Positions 25,900 through 33,408 of a stretch of 36,254 nucleotides of DNA are shown here, in pieces. The DNA lies in assembly GCA_944358805.1 (NCBI GenBank), contig CALVSD010000003.1, positions 1 to 36,254 of the forward strand. The letters run 5' to 3'. The notes beneath the pieces are model-generated. The model did no database searches and was not told where the DNA came from. It saw nothing but the letters and a program-made list of their open reading frames with translations. The position numbers and the translations under genes are program-made. Each line of letters begins with the position of its first letter. The stretch's first letter is position 1. This DNA comes from an uncultured Bacilli bacterium. Lineage in GTDB: Bacteria > Bacillota_I > Bacilli_A > RF39 > UBA660.

Positions 25900-27339
25900 C
25901 TTTTCAAATAATATAAAACTTTCATCTTCATATAATTTTATATAATCATCACTATATAAAAATACTGTATATAAAGAATTCTCTTTATTTAATATAATAT
26001 GTGTTATATCATAAAATTCTATTATTTCATTATAATTAACACCATGTTTCATATAGTCATCAAATATATCATAAGATAGTCCACTAAACTCTCTTGTATA
26101 TAAATCAGCTCTTGAATCTATAAATACAGGAATTCCTCTAAATAATAAATAACTTCCATAATTATATTCATTAAATAATCTTATATTTTTATAATCTAAG
26201 TTATTAATTATATAATCTGATGCTTTAATTGGATAATTTTCATTACTAAAATATTCTTTATCTTTATTGTTATTTATTGTAAATGCTAATAGTGATATTA
26301 ATATAATAGATACAATACATATAGATATTTTACCAGTTATATATTTTATTAATTTATCTACATTTAATTTTGTATTATCTAAAAAATTATTTATTTCATC
26401 TATGAAACAAGGTGCAAACAATATAACAAATAAAGCTACATGTCTATTTGAAGTAAAACTCATTATAGATAAACCAATTACTAAAAATAAATATCTAAGT
26501 TTTGTATGCGATAAGATTCCTAATAGTAAATATTCTGCTAAAAAGATTATTAGATATACTTGTCCTAATACATCTGTACTTTGATGTTCTTTTATATAAT
26601 TTTGAGAATTACCAATCATTGTATTATATAAATAAGTATACGGAGTATCTCCAATTGGAGTAATTAATCCCGTTAATACACTGCATAGCATTATTATTAC
26701 TAAATATTTAACATTATCATTTTTTTCTATCCTTATTCTTCCCCAAAGTATACTTTTCTTTTTAAACAATTTAGCTATAATATATTCTACTATAAAAGGT
26801 AGATATAAAATAAAGTAAAATGGCCATACAGCAACGTGAATATTACATAAAATCAAAGATATTAATATTAAAAATATTGGATATTTCTTTTCTTTAGTTT
26901 GTAAAAACTTCTCTATGAAATAAAATTCTAATGCAAACAATATATAACTAACAAGTTGTGCTCTTGCTGTAGCAAAATTAGAAAGTCCCATAATACTTAT
27001 TATTGATATGAATGCTACACTTAATTCTTTTTTATATAATTTTAAATTAGTATAATATATCGTTAACATAAGTATAATAAATAATATTATTGTAGATATA
27101 TAAATACCTGTAAAAGAAAAGAAATGATAAATTATATATATAAATACATCATAGAACCAATGAGGATAAGTATAAGGAAGTGTATGAATGGAAAAATGAT
27201 CTAACATATCTATTCCATTATTTAATATAAGTTCTCCTAATTTAATTGTATAAAATGTATCATTTTGAAATATTTTAGTTGTAAGAGCAATACATAAAAC
27301 AACTATAATACTTATTATTAATATTCTAAACTTTTTCAT
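25888..27339 (-). CDS. Polytopic membrane protein, GT-C-like, with a soluble C-terminal domain
   Basis: 483 residues with about ten hydrophobic helices, then an extracytoplasmic tail from about residue 365. The first loop reads 'NDTFYTIKLGELILNNGIDM', then 'DHFSIHTLPYTYPHWFYD'. The later tail has 'NEYNYGSYLLFRGIPVFIDS' followed by Arg-Ala-Asp. These match a widespread family of predicted GT-C integral membrane proteins ('D.wwhl.tG..i...g..p..D.fS', 'y.wGgyl.wr..pvfiDgR'). A lipid-linked sugar transferase is plausible but not shown. The other GT-C-like gene at 10128 is only distantly similar. A TGTTATAAT extended -10 lies at 27360-27368. Confidence 0.65.
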   Translation of the reverse strand: MKKFRILIISIIVVLCIALTTKIFQNDTFYTIKLGELILNNGIDMLDHFSIHTLPYTYPHWFYDVFIYIIYHFFSFTGIYISTIILFIILMLTIYYTNLKLYKKELSVAFISIISIMGLSNFATARAQLVSYILFALEFYFIEKFLQTKEKKYPIFLILISLILCNIHVAVWPFYFILYLPFIVEYIIAKLFKKKSILWGRIRIEKNDNVKYLVIIMLCSVLTGLITPIGDTPYTYLYNTMIGNSQNYIKEHQSTDVLGQVYLIIFLAEYLLLGILSHTKLRYLFLVIGLSIMSFTSNRHVALFVILFAPCFIDEINNFLDNTKLNVDKLIKYITGKISICIVSIILISLLAFTINNNKDKEYFSNENYPIKASDYIINNLDYKNIRLFNEYNYGSYLLFRGIPVFIDSRADLYTREFSGLSYDIFDDYMKHGVNYNEIIEFYDITHIILNKENSLYTVFLYSDDYIKLYEDESFILFEKKLS

Positions 27340-27359
27340 AATACCTCTTTTCTATATAC

Positions 27360-27368
27360 ATTATAACA
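27360..27368 (-). promoter_or_regulatory. Extended -10 promoter before the second GT-C-like gene
   Basis: TGTTATAAT on the minus strand, about 20 bases upstream of the ATG at 27339. The -35 region is poor. Confidence 0.5.
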
Positions 27369-27376
27369 CAACATAT

Positions 27377-27408
27377 AAAAATATGTTTAAGTTAATTAAA
27401 ACTTAAAC
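27377..27408 (-). terminator. Terminator of the surface protein gene
   Basis: GTTTAAGTT (27385-27393) and AACTTAAAC (27400-27408) form a perfect 9 bp stem with a 6-base loop, followed by ATATTTTTAT on the minus strand. Confidence 0.7.
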
Positions 27409-27421
27409 ACATTATTCAATA

Positions 27422-29893
27422 TTAATTTATAGATACTTTGTATGGATCTTCTTCTGTTCCAGTGCCTGAAGAATAAAGAACATCAGACGACAGATTGACA
27501 ACGGGACGAAGTCCTAAAGAAGTAGATAGATAAAGTCCATTAGGCGCAAGTCCTGCAAAGGCAACCCTAGGAACAATATCATTTGAAAAGCTATAAGGTG
27601 ACATTGTCCAAAAACTTTTATCTATGTGCAAATAATACTTATAATTATTTGTTCTAATTTTACCGCCTGCCAATATTGTTTCATCCAAAGTTATAAGAGC
27701 TACAGGATAATCCAAATTTCCATTTCCTAAACTGTTGTTTACTGTAAAACTATCATTCTTATTTTGACATATTAATGATGGATTTTTTTTAGAATCATTT
27801 CTAAAATCAGCTCCATATATGTTATTACCCATGTCAAAGTTATAACCATTACCACTAGTTATCGTTCTATCATTACAAAATATTTCATCACTTAAATAAT
27901 TGGATAATAAATTACCTTGGGAATCTTTTTTATTCAATATATTTTTTTCATACCAATAATCCACTTCATATTTAGCGTTACTATCTAATAAGTTTGAAGT
28001 GGAGCTTTCATAACTCGAGGAAAACAAACCATGTTGTCTTCTAACCGATCCCGTTGTAGAAATAGATGTTCCTACCTTTGTTACCCCTAACATTTCTGTT
28101 ACAATGGGACAATTTACAATTAAATTATTATCTTCTGTCCTTATAGTTGTATTGTTTAAACATGCATACTTATAATCACCAGTGTACTTATACATAGTTG
28201 AAGTAGATCCAATTCCATTAACATCATAGTTATTAGGATCAGTTGCTAAACTTTCCCACATACTATAAATGCAATTATCTCCTACTCCTGTACTACTATC
28301 ATAATTATTACAAGTCATTGTACACGTTTCATCTTCTAAACTACAATTACTATTTAAGTTAAATGAATTAAAAAAATAATATTTAGTTGGATTGGTATAA
28401 GAATATTGAAATTTATTTAAATTATTAACCGAATCTAAACTTACAGAAGGCGTTGTAACTAAATTCATTTCAGAATTGTACATATAACCTACATGAGCAG
28501 AAGCAAAATTATATGGAGTATTTGTTTTTTGCGACACTGCCGTATATAGCGATGAATAACTTCCTTTTGAATTTTTTATCGTTGCATATTTTCCTGTGTG
28601 CGACGCTCCTTCTTCTGCAGAACCTGAATATATCATTCTAATACTACCATTTCCGTTTATTCTTACTATTCTCCATAAACTACCAGCATATTCTACCCAA
28701 TTGTTTTCAACATCTCCCCTGTAGAAATAAGTAAAATTACTATCTATTTCTCCATCATTATTGGTATCTTTACTATAATCATCTACTGTTTTAAACAAAC
28801 CAGTTCTAACTGAGGTACCCCCTATATTTTTATTTGAATATTTATATCCCTTATTAAATTCATATCTATCATTTGCATATCTATATTCATACATTAGATA
28901 TAAAAATTCACAATTACCATTACTTGTGGTATTTAAACAAGTATACTTATATTTACCATTTTTTATATCTTCTTCTGTAGTTATTATATCTTCTATTCCC
29001 CCAGTTTTGGCATTTTTAAAAGTATATGTATATGTAGTATTATTAAAAGATATATTTTGAGGAGAGCCATTCTCACTATTATAAATTACACTTGATTCTT
29101 CTACATAAGTAAATGTTGTATTTGTAGTAGTAGCCATACTACTATTAGAATTAATATCATATTTATATTCAGTTATTAATGGTTCATAATAGTTGGTTGG
29201 TTCTACAGTATCTAAATTAGTTAAATCCAACTTACTAGTCTTACTATCAATATTTAAAAGTGCTGTATCATAATCAGTGTATGAATCACTTCTAATTAAG
29301 CATTCACTAAAACTTGTTATATTATTATATTTACAATAATTAGAATATATTGTTGTTATTTCTGTTGCTTCTGCTCTTACTTTGGTTGATAAAGTTTCTC
29401 CTTCTATATTTTGATTTATATCCATAGATTCATCTAACCATATGTATATTTTAAATAATTGCTTTTCTACTCTAAGCGGTATATTAATTTTTAAACTTAC
29501 TGTATCACCTGTTTTTTGTCCTACAAAATCTCCAAAATTTAATAGTTCACCCTCTGATGTTATTGCCCATTTTAATGCAGGTTCATTTGCTAAATTAGTT
29601 CCAATTGTGGTTATATCTAAATATATATGACCATATATATTCATTGTTTCTGCAATTGGAGATTTCCATAATTCTATTTCTGTTGAAATACCTCCTGTAT
29701 AATCTGTACTAGGCAAAAGTGTTCCTGTTAGTACATCTGTTCCTTTATTATAGTTAATATAAGCATCAAGTCCATTTAAACTTAGTGCTACATCTATATC
29801 TTGATTAGATTTACTATTCCATACAAAGAACGCTAACGTAGATGATATTACTAATATAAATAATATTGCGGTTAATATAATTGTCTTTTTCAT
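27422..29893 (-). CDS. Large cysteine-containing surface protein: SipW/TasA-like N-terminus and lectin-like C-terminus
   Basis: 823 residues. The N-terminal signal 'ILFILVISSTLAFFVWNSKS' resembles SipW-dependent signals of TasA-type fibre proteins, and the next 150 residues look like a beta-sandwich ('GISTEIELWKSPIAETMNIY'). The middle has scattered cysteines in 'YTCLNTTSNGNC'-like pairs and 'YAGSLWRIVRINGNGSIRMI' (about 400-420). The end, 'SFWTMSPYSF' to 'LGLRPVVNLSSDVLYSSGTG', has the look of a C-type-lectin/FGE-like or DUF6273-like domain. No LPxTG or C-terminal membrane anchor is seen. The second half uses more G/C-rich codons than any neighbour, suggesting transfer or recombination. ATG at 29893 has AAAGGAG upstream. 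Expression probably needs readthrough of the leader terminator. Function unknown; adhesion or fibre formation is inference. Confidence 0.7.
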   Translation of the reverse strand: MKKTIILTAILFILVISSTLAFFVWNSKSNQDIDVALSLNGLDAYINYNKGTDVLTGTLLPSTDYTGGISTEIELWKSPIAETMNIYGHIYLDITTIGTNLANEPALKWAITSEGELLNFGDFVGQKTGDTVSLKINIPLRVEKQLFKIYIWLDESMDINQNIEGETLSTKVRAEATEITTIYSNYCKYNNITSFSECLIRSDSYTDYDTALLNIDSKTSKLDLTNLDTVEPTNYYEPLITEYKYDINSNSSMATTTNTTFTYVEESSVIYNSENGSPQNISFNNTTYTYTFKNAKTGGIEDIITTEEDIKNGKYKYTCLNTTSNGNCEFLYLMYEYRYANDRYEFNKGYKYSNKNIGGTSVRTGLFKTVDDYSKDTNNDGEIDSNFTYFYRGDVENNWVEYAGSLWRIVRINGNGSIRMIYSGSAEEGASHTGKYATIKNSKGSYSSLYTAVSQKTNTPYNFASAHVGYMYNSEMNLVTTPSVSLDSVNNLNKFQYSYTNPTKYYFFNSFNLNSNCSLEDETCTMTCNNYDSSTGVGDNCIYSMWESLATDPNNYDVNGIGSTSTMYKYTGDYKYACLNNTTIRTEDNNLIVNCPIVTEMLGVTKVGTSISTTGSVRRQHGLFSSSYESSTSNLLDSNAKYEVDYWYEKNILNKKDSQGNLLSNYLSDEIFCNDRTITSGNGYNFDMGNNIYGADFRNDSKKNPSLICQNKNDSFTVNNSLGNGNLDYPVALITLDETILAGGKIRTNNYKYYLHIDKSFWTMSPYSFSNDIVPRVAFAGLAPNGLYLSTSLGLRPVVNLSSDVLYSSGTGTEEDPYKVSIN

Positions 29894-29913
29894 TCTATTT
29901 CTACTCCTTTATT

Positions 29914-29971
29914 TTACACAAAAAAACTATAGTAAAACTTTCTAGTCTCCTAGAATTCTACTATAGTTTTT
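29914..29971 (-). terminator. Strong leader terminator immediately upstream of the surface protein gene
   Basis: A 13 bp outer stem (AAAAACTATAGTA 29922-29934, TACTATAGTTTTT 29959-29971) and a 6 bp inner stem (TTCTAG 29940-29945, CTAGAA 29950-29955) with a 4-base loop are followed on the minus strand by TTTTTTTGTG. It ends about 20 bases before the surface-protein ATG and contains the stop codon of the leader ORF. Confidence 0.85.
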
Positions 29972-30060
29972 AATTTATATTTAACATTTGTTAACAAATA
30001 AGTAAGTTTATACCCCCCCCCTAATTTACAAATAGTTAATTTCTCTTTGTTTATTTTCAT
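29950..30060 (-). CDS. 36-residue leader ORF with a nine-G tract
   Basis: Not a recognised family. The ATG at 30060 is preceded by AGGAGG with a 9-base gap, among the best ribosome binding sites in the window. The peptide starts 'MKINKEKLTICKL', has three Gly from nine consecutive G, and ends 'YKLKTIVEF' before a TAG. That stop lies at the tip of the terminator hairpin. The peptide is basic, with no membrane helix or signal. With 10 G the frame stops directly after the tract (GTA TAA); with 8 G it stops about 8 codons on. Only 9 G carries ribosomes into the terminator. A regulatory leader peptide is my best reading; a small free-standing protein is the alternative. Confidence 0.55.
   Translation of the reverse strand: MKINKEKLTICKLGGGYKLTYLLTNVKYKLKTIVEF
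30013..30021. repeat. Homopolymer of nine C (nine G on the coding strand)
   Basis: Nine consecutive C in a window that is otherwise about three-quarters A+T; no other G/C homopolymer approaching this length was noticed. It lies in the leader ORF and is a typical slippage-prone tract. Confidence 0.9.
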
Positions 30061-30088
30061 GCTTTATTACCTCCTACTTGTAAATTAG
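30021..30088 (-). promoter_or_regulatory. 11 bp inverted repeat enclosing the leader ORF ribosome binding site and start
   Basis: CTAATTTACAA (30021-30031) and TTGTAAATTAG (30078-30088) are exact inverted copies. In the minus-strand RNA they would pair and place AGGAGG and the ATG in a 46-base loop, with the G-tract at the foot of the stem. Confidence 0.6.
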
Positions 30089-30117
30089 TTAAGGATTTAC
30101 TTACTATCTACATCTAT

Positions 30118-30146
30118 AATATATCATAAATTTTAATAGTTAGCAA
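30118..30146 (-). promoter_or_regulatory. Promoter of the leader ORF and surface protein
   Basis: TTGCTA (30141-30146), a 17-base spacer and TATATT (30118-30123) on the minus strand, about 50 bases upstream of the leader ATG and just after the efp terminator. It is the only plausible promoter before the surface-protein gene. Confidence 0.6.
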
Positions 30147-30156
30147 TAAATTATAC

Positions 30157-30188
30157 AAAAAAAACAGTTTCAAAAATTCAAAACTGTT
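30157..30188 (-). terminator. efp terminator
   Basis: AACAGTTT (30163-30170) and AAACTGTT (30181-30188) form an 8 bp stem with a 10-base loop and eight T on the minus strand. The efp stop codon (30187-30189) is at the foot of the stem. Confidence 0.8.
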
Positions 30189-30744
30189 ATTTTCTAGATA
30201 CATATTTACCATCTTTTGTAGATACAATTATTTCTTCTCCTTGTTCTATAAATAATGGTACTCTAACTGTCATTCCAGTTTCTAATGTTGCATCTTTTGT
30301 TGCATTAGTAGCAGTGTTTCCTTTTACTGCAGGTTCTGTTTCTGTAATAACATAATCTACTTTTTCAGGAAGTTCTATTCCTAATAATTCACTTTCAAAG
30401 AAAATTATTATAACTTCTAATCCTTCTTTTAAGAATTTTGCTTCATTTTCTATTTGCTTGATGTCAACATCTATTTGCTCATAAGTTTCCATATTCATGA
30501 AACTATAACTGTCTCCAGTTGAATATAAGAATTGCATTTTTGTTTTACTTATATGAGCAGTAGGAACTTTAATACCTGAATTAAATGTTTGTTCTACAAT
30601 TGAACCAGTTCTTAAGTTTTTTAACTTAGTTTTTACTATTGCAGCACCTTTACCTGGTTTTACATGTTGGAATTCTAATACTTGATAAAGATTTCCTTCA
30701 TACATGATGGTTACGCCTACTTTAAAATCATTTACGTTAATCAT
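30187..30744 (-). CDS. efp: Translation elongation factor P
   Basis: 185 residues, full length. EF-P binds the ribosome between P and E sites and relieves stalling at polyproline. The N-terminal KOW-like domain has the modification loop 'HVKPGKGAAIVKTKLKNL' with the Lys at about position 32; the OB domains and the C-terminal 'ETGMTVRVPLFIEQGEEI' follow. The loop keeps the Lys of bacterial EF-P, but no modification enzyme gene is in the window. It follows rpmG by 15 bases, with GGAAGTG upstream of ATG 30744. Confidence 0.97.
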   Translation of the reverse strand: MINVNDFKVGVTIMYEGNLYQVLEFQHVKPGKGAAIVKTKLKNLRTGSIVEQTFNSGIKVPTAHISKTKMQFLYSTGDSYSFMNMETYEQIDVDIKQIENEAKFLKEGLEVIIIFFESELLGIELPEKVDYVITETEPAVKGNTATNATKDATLETGMTVRVPLFIEQGEEIIVSTKDGKYVSRK

Positions 30745-30759
30745 CGTTTCACTTCCTTA

Positions 30760-30927
30760 CTATTTCTTTTCTTTATGTGTAGTTACTTTACGACATTTAT
30801 TACAAAATTTTCTTAATTCTAAACGTTCTGTCGTATTTTTTTTATTTTTACTTACATTGTAGTTTGGAGTTTTACATTCTTCACAAACTAAAGACACTAA
30901 TGTTCTATTTTCAGTTTTTTTTGCCAT
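30760..30927 (-). CDS. rpmG: 50S ribosomal protein L33
   Basis: 55 residues by my own translation from the ATG at 30927. It has the L33 pattern '[18 protein letters not shown]' and '[18 protein letters not shown]', with two CxxC pairs that bind zinc (the C+ form). A small basic protein of the large subunit E-site region. The ribosome binding site GAAGGAGGT is 8 bases upstream. First gene of an rpmG-efp operon. Confidence 0.95.
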   Translation of the reverse strand: MAKKTENRTLVSLVCEECKTPNYNVSKNKKNTTERLELRKFCNKCRKVTTHKEKK

Positions 30928-30959
30928 AATATACCTCCTTCAAAACATATCTGTGTATA

Positions 30960-30987
30960 ATTATAACACATTATTTATAAATTTCAA
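30960..30987 (-). promoter_or_regulatory. rpmG-efp promoter
   Basis: TTGAAA (30982-30987), a 16-base spacer and TATAAT (30960-30965) on the minus strand. The -35 box lies inside the 3' end of the PBP gene. Confidence 0.65.
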
Positions 30988-33058
30988 AGAATTTATTAGT
31001 AATTTGTGCAGATATTCGTTTAGTTACAGCACTTTGATATGTACTACTACCATAAGAATGACTAATATCAGGGCTTACTACAACAACACTCATTTTAGGA
31101 TTTTCACTTGGAGCATATCCTACGAATGATGAAGTTATTGTCTCTGTGTCTACAACACCATCACCATTTGTGTCAATAAAGCTTTGACTAGTACCAGTTT
31201 TTCCTGATGCATCATAATAATATCCCATATATCCATATCCTAGTCCACTTGTTACAACTGCATTAAATCCTTCTCTTACTCTATCCATATATTTCTTTTC
31301 TACATCCACTGTACCTTGCACTTCTGTTTCTGCTTTATATATCATAGTACCAAATGTTTCTTCATTATCAACACTTGGAGTATATACTTCTTTTAATAAG
31401 TATGGCTTTAATCTTGATCCACCATTAGCTATTGTATTTATATATTGTGATAATTGTATTGGTGTATAAGTATCATACTGTCCAATAGAAAAATCAAGTA
31501 AATGTCCCGGCAATGTAGAAGAACCCATATATCCTAAACTTTCTACTGGTAAATCTATTCCAGTTTTTACTCCTAATCCAAATTGTGCATACATATCACG
31601 ATATTTATCAAAAGCACTCTTATCTACACTTAAAGCTTCATTATAAACGTAATTTCCTCCACCTACTTTAATAGCTATTTTGTATTGATAAACATTTGAT
31701 GAATATTGTAGAGCATAAATATCGTCTATATATCCCATCGTTCTCCAAGAACATTTTTCAGGAGTATCTTTTATCTTAATACATTCATCTAATTGTACTT
31801 CTCCAATATTTATAGCGCCATATTTATATCCAACTAACATAGAAGCACCTTTAACTACACTTCCGGGAGTTACTGGTAAAGTTACCACACCAGGCGTATA
31901 ATCAATTACATACCTACTTCCATTCTTATTAGTTTTAACTTGTTTCCCGGCCATTGCCAATATTTCGCCATTATTTGGATCACTTACAATTGCAAAAGAA
32001 CGATCGTAATAGTCTGTATTAGGTTCATTTTTAGCATTTAAGATTTCATCAGCCAGCATTTCTTCTAAATACTTTTGCAAATCAATATCAATAGTTAATA
32101 CTATATCATTACCTCTTGTTCCTTCACTAATAAGTTCATAAGTATTATCACTTAAAACTTTATAAGTAGCCTTTGTACCCTTTAAATAATTCTCGTATTG
32201 ATATTCTAAATAACTAATTCCTACTCTATCATCTAAACTATAACCATTGTTTAAATAATATTCTGCAAGTTCTGCTGGAATACCTTGAGTATTAGATGAT
32301 ACTGTTCCAAGTATACTTTTAAATGTATCACCATATAAATATATTCGATCCCAATCTAACTTAGTATTAAAACCTTTTAATGTATCAATATTTTCTGATA
32401 TTATTGCATATTCTTCTTCAGTTACATCAACATTCTTTATAATTTTTTCTGCATAAGAATAACCTTTATTCATAAGATAATATAAATATGCGGCTTCTTT
32501 ATCTTCTTCATTATATACACTAAGTTCTTCTTCAGTTATTCTCTCCATTATAAGTTTTTCAATATCATCACTAGATAATTTTCTTTCAGACTTTTGTTGC
32601 CACTCTTCTTCTGTTATCTTCTTTTGAGCGAGTTCCTTATTATTAACGTACCAAAAATTTTTAAGCATTGTTTCATTTAATTTACTATAATCTAAATTAA
32701 TTAATCCACTAACAGTATAAGCTAGTTCTATTTCTTCTTTAGTAGTAATATCATTTTGCTTTTTATAATAAATAGTTTTTATTGCCACATTATCTACGAG
32801 TAACTTATGATTTCTGTCATATATTCTCCCTCTTGGAGAAGAAGTGCTTTCCACATTTTTTTCTGTCGCCATGACTAATTTTTCATTATATTCTTCTTCT
32901 TCTAAAACTTGTAATTGGAATAATCTAACTACTATAATAGAAAATAATATCAAAACAAATACTGTAATAAAAGCATATCTTTTTTCAATCATATCTTTTA
33001 GATATCTTGTTTGTTTTTTTCTACTTCTATTTATTTTTTTTCTATATATTTGTACCAT
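30971..33058 (-). CDS. Class B penicillin-binding protein (transpeptidase)
   Basis: 695 residues from the ATG at 33058. A basic cytoplasmic tail and one membrane helix (about 29-47) precede the dimerisation domain ('STSSPRGRIYDRN') and the transpeptidase domain. That domain has 'TPGSVVKGAS' (Ser400-x-x-Lys403), 'YSSNVYQ' (SxN near 453-455) and 'SGKTGTSQ' (KTG near 620-622). It cross-links peptidoglycan outside the cell. An insert of about 170 residues lies between the two N-terminal motif blocks, as in PBP2a/PBP2x-like enzymes. No PASTA domains are present. It could be the septal (FtsI/PBP2B) or the elongation enzyme. A longer start at 33109 is rejected because AAAGGTGG precedes 33058. No FtsW/RodA gene is nearby. 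Confidence 0.92.
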   Translation of the reverse strand: MVQIYRKKINRSRKKQTRYLKDMIEKRYAFITVFVLILFSIIVVRLFQLQVLEEEEYNEKLVMATEKNVESTSSPRGRIYDRNHKLLVDNVAIKTIYYKKQNDITTKEEIELAYTVSGLINLDYSKLNETMLKNFWYVNNKELAQKKITEEEWQQKSERKLSSDDIEKLIMERITEEELSVYNEEDKEAAYLYYLMNKGYSYAEKIIKNVDVTEEEYAIISENIDTLKGFNTKLDWDRIYLYGDTFKSILGTVSSNTQGIPAELAEYYLNNGYSLDDRVGISYLEYQYENYLKGTKATYKVLSDNTYELISEGTRGNDIVLTIDIDLQKYLEEMLADEILNAKNEPNTDYYDRSFAIVSDPNNGEILAMAGKQVKTNKNGSRYVIDYTPGVVTLPVTPGSVVKGASMLVGYKYGAINIGEVQLDECIKIKDTPEKCSWRTMGYIDDIYALQYSSNVYQYKIAIKVGGGNYVYNEALSVDKSAFDKYRDMYAQFGLGVKTGIDLPVESLGYMGSSTLPGHLLDFSIGQYDTYTPIQLSQYINTIANGGSRLKPYLLKEVYTPSVDNEETFGTMIYKAETEVQGTVDVEKKYMDRVREGFNAVVTSGLGYGYMGYYYDASGKTGTSQSFIDTNGDGVVDTETITSSFVGYAPSENPKMSVVVVSPDISHSYGSSTYQSAVTKRISAQITNKFFEIYK

Positions 33059-33129
33059 ATTATTCCACCTTTCATTATTTATTATAGCATATTTATAAAT
33101 ATTATACATAGACTTAATTGGTGATATAC

Positions 33130-33384
33130 ATGAATAATTTTTTAATTAGTGAATATGTAAAAAGGATAACTAAAGATGATATAAATAAATTTTCTTTAAA
33201 ACAGGGCGTTAACTTAACAAAAGACGAATTAGATATAATTTACAATTATGTAAAAAAAGATTATAAAACAGTTATATACGGAAATCCTAGAGTTATTTTA
33301 GATGAATTAAAAACTAAAGTTAGAACCCTTACTTATAATAAGATAGAAAGTTTATATGAACAATTTAAAGGATATTTAAATTAA
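33130..33384 (+). CDS. YqfT-like (DUF2624) protein
   Basis: 84 residues from the ATG at 33130, read from GGTGAT; in-frame TTG/GTG codons upstream are part of that site. It is mostly helical ('KRITKDDINKFSLKQGVNLT', then 'DELDIIYNYVKKDYKTVIYG'), with the pattern of DUF2624, the family of B. subtilis YqfT. Function unknown. In Bacillus yqfT is next to the nfo gene yqfS; here it is next to nfo but converges on it from the other strand. The association supports the assignment. Confidence 0.65.
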   Translation: MNNFLISEYVKRITKDDINKFSLKQGVNLTKDELDIIYNYVKKDYKTVIYGNPRVILDELKTKVRTLTYNKIESLYEQFKGYLN

Positions 33385-33408
33385 AAGAAACTACTTATAG
33401 TAATTTCT
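33382..33408 (-). terminator. nfo terminator, also between convergent genes
   Basis: AGAAA-C-TACT and AGTA-A-TTTCT (33386-33408) form a stem with a mismatch, and a TTTTAATTT run follows on the minus strand. The YqfT-like stop is at its left foot and the nfo TAG inside it. Confidence 0.5.

Noticed and set aside
25827-25931. N-terminal extension of the Rieske oxidoreductase
   Set aside because: It would overlap the upstream gene and read through its terminator. The FAD motif and a good ribosome binding site start at 25826.
30013-30021. Nine-C run as a sequencing artefact only
   Set aside because: Its length could be miscalled, but a G/C homopolymer in so AT-rich a region, in frame with a ribosome binding site and a stop placed in a terminator, is unlikely to be chance alone. 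I kept it with the caveat that the exact count needs reads.
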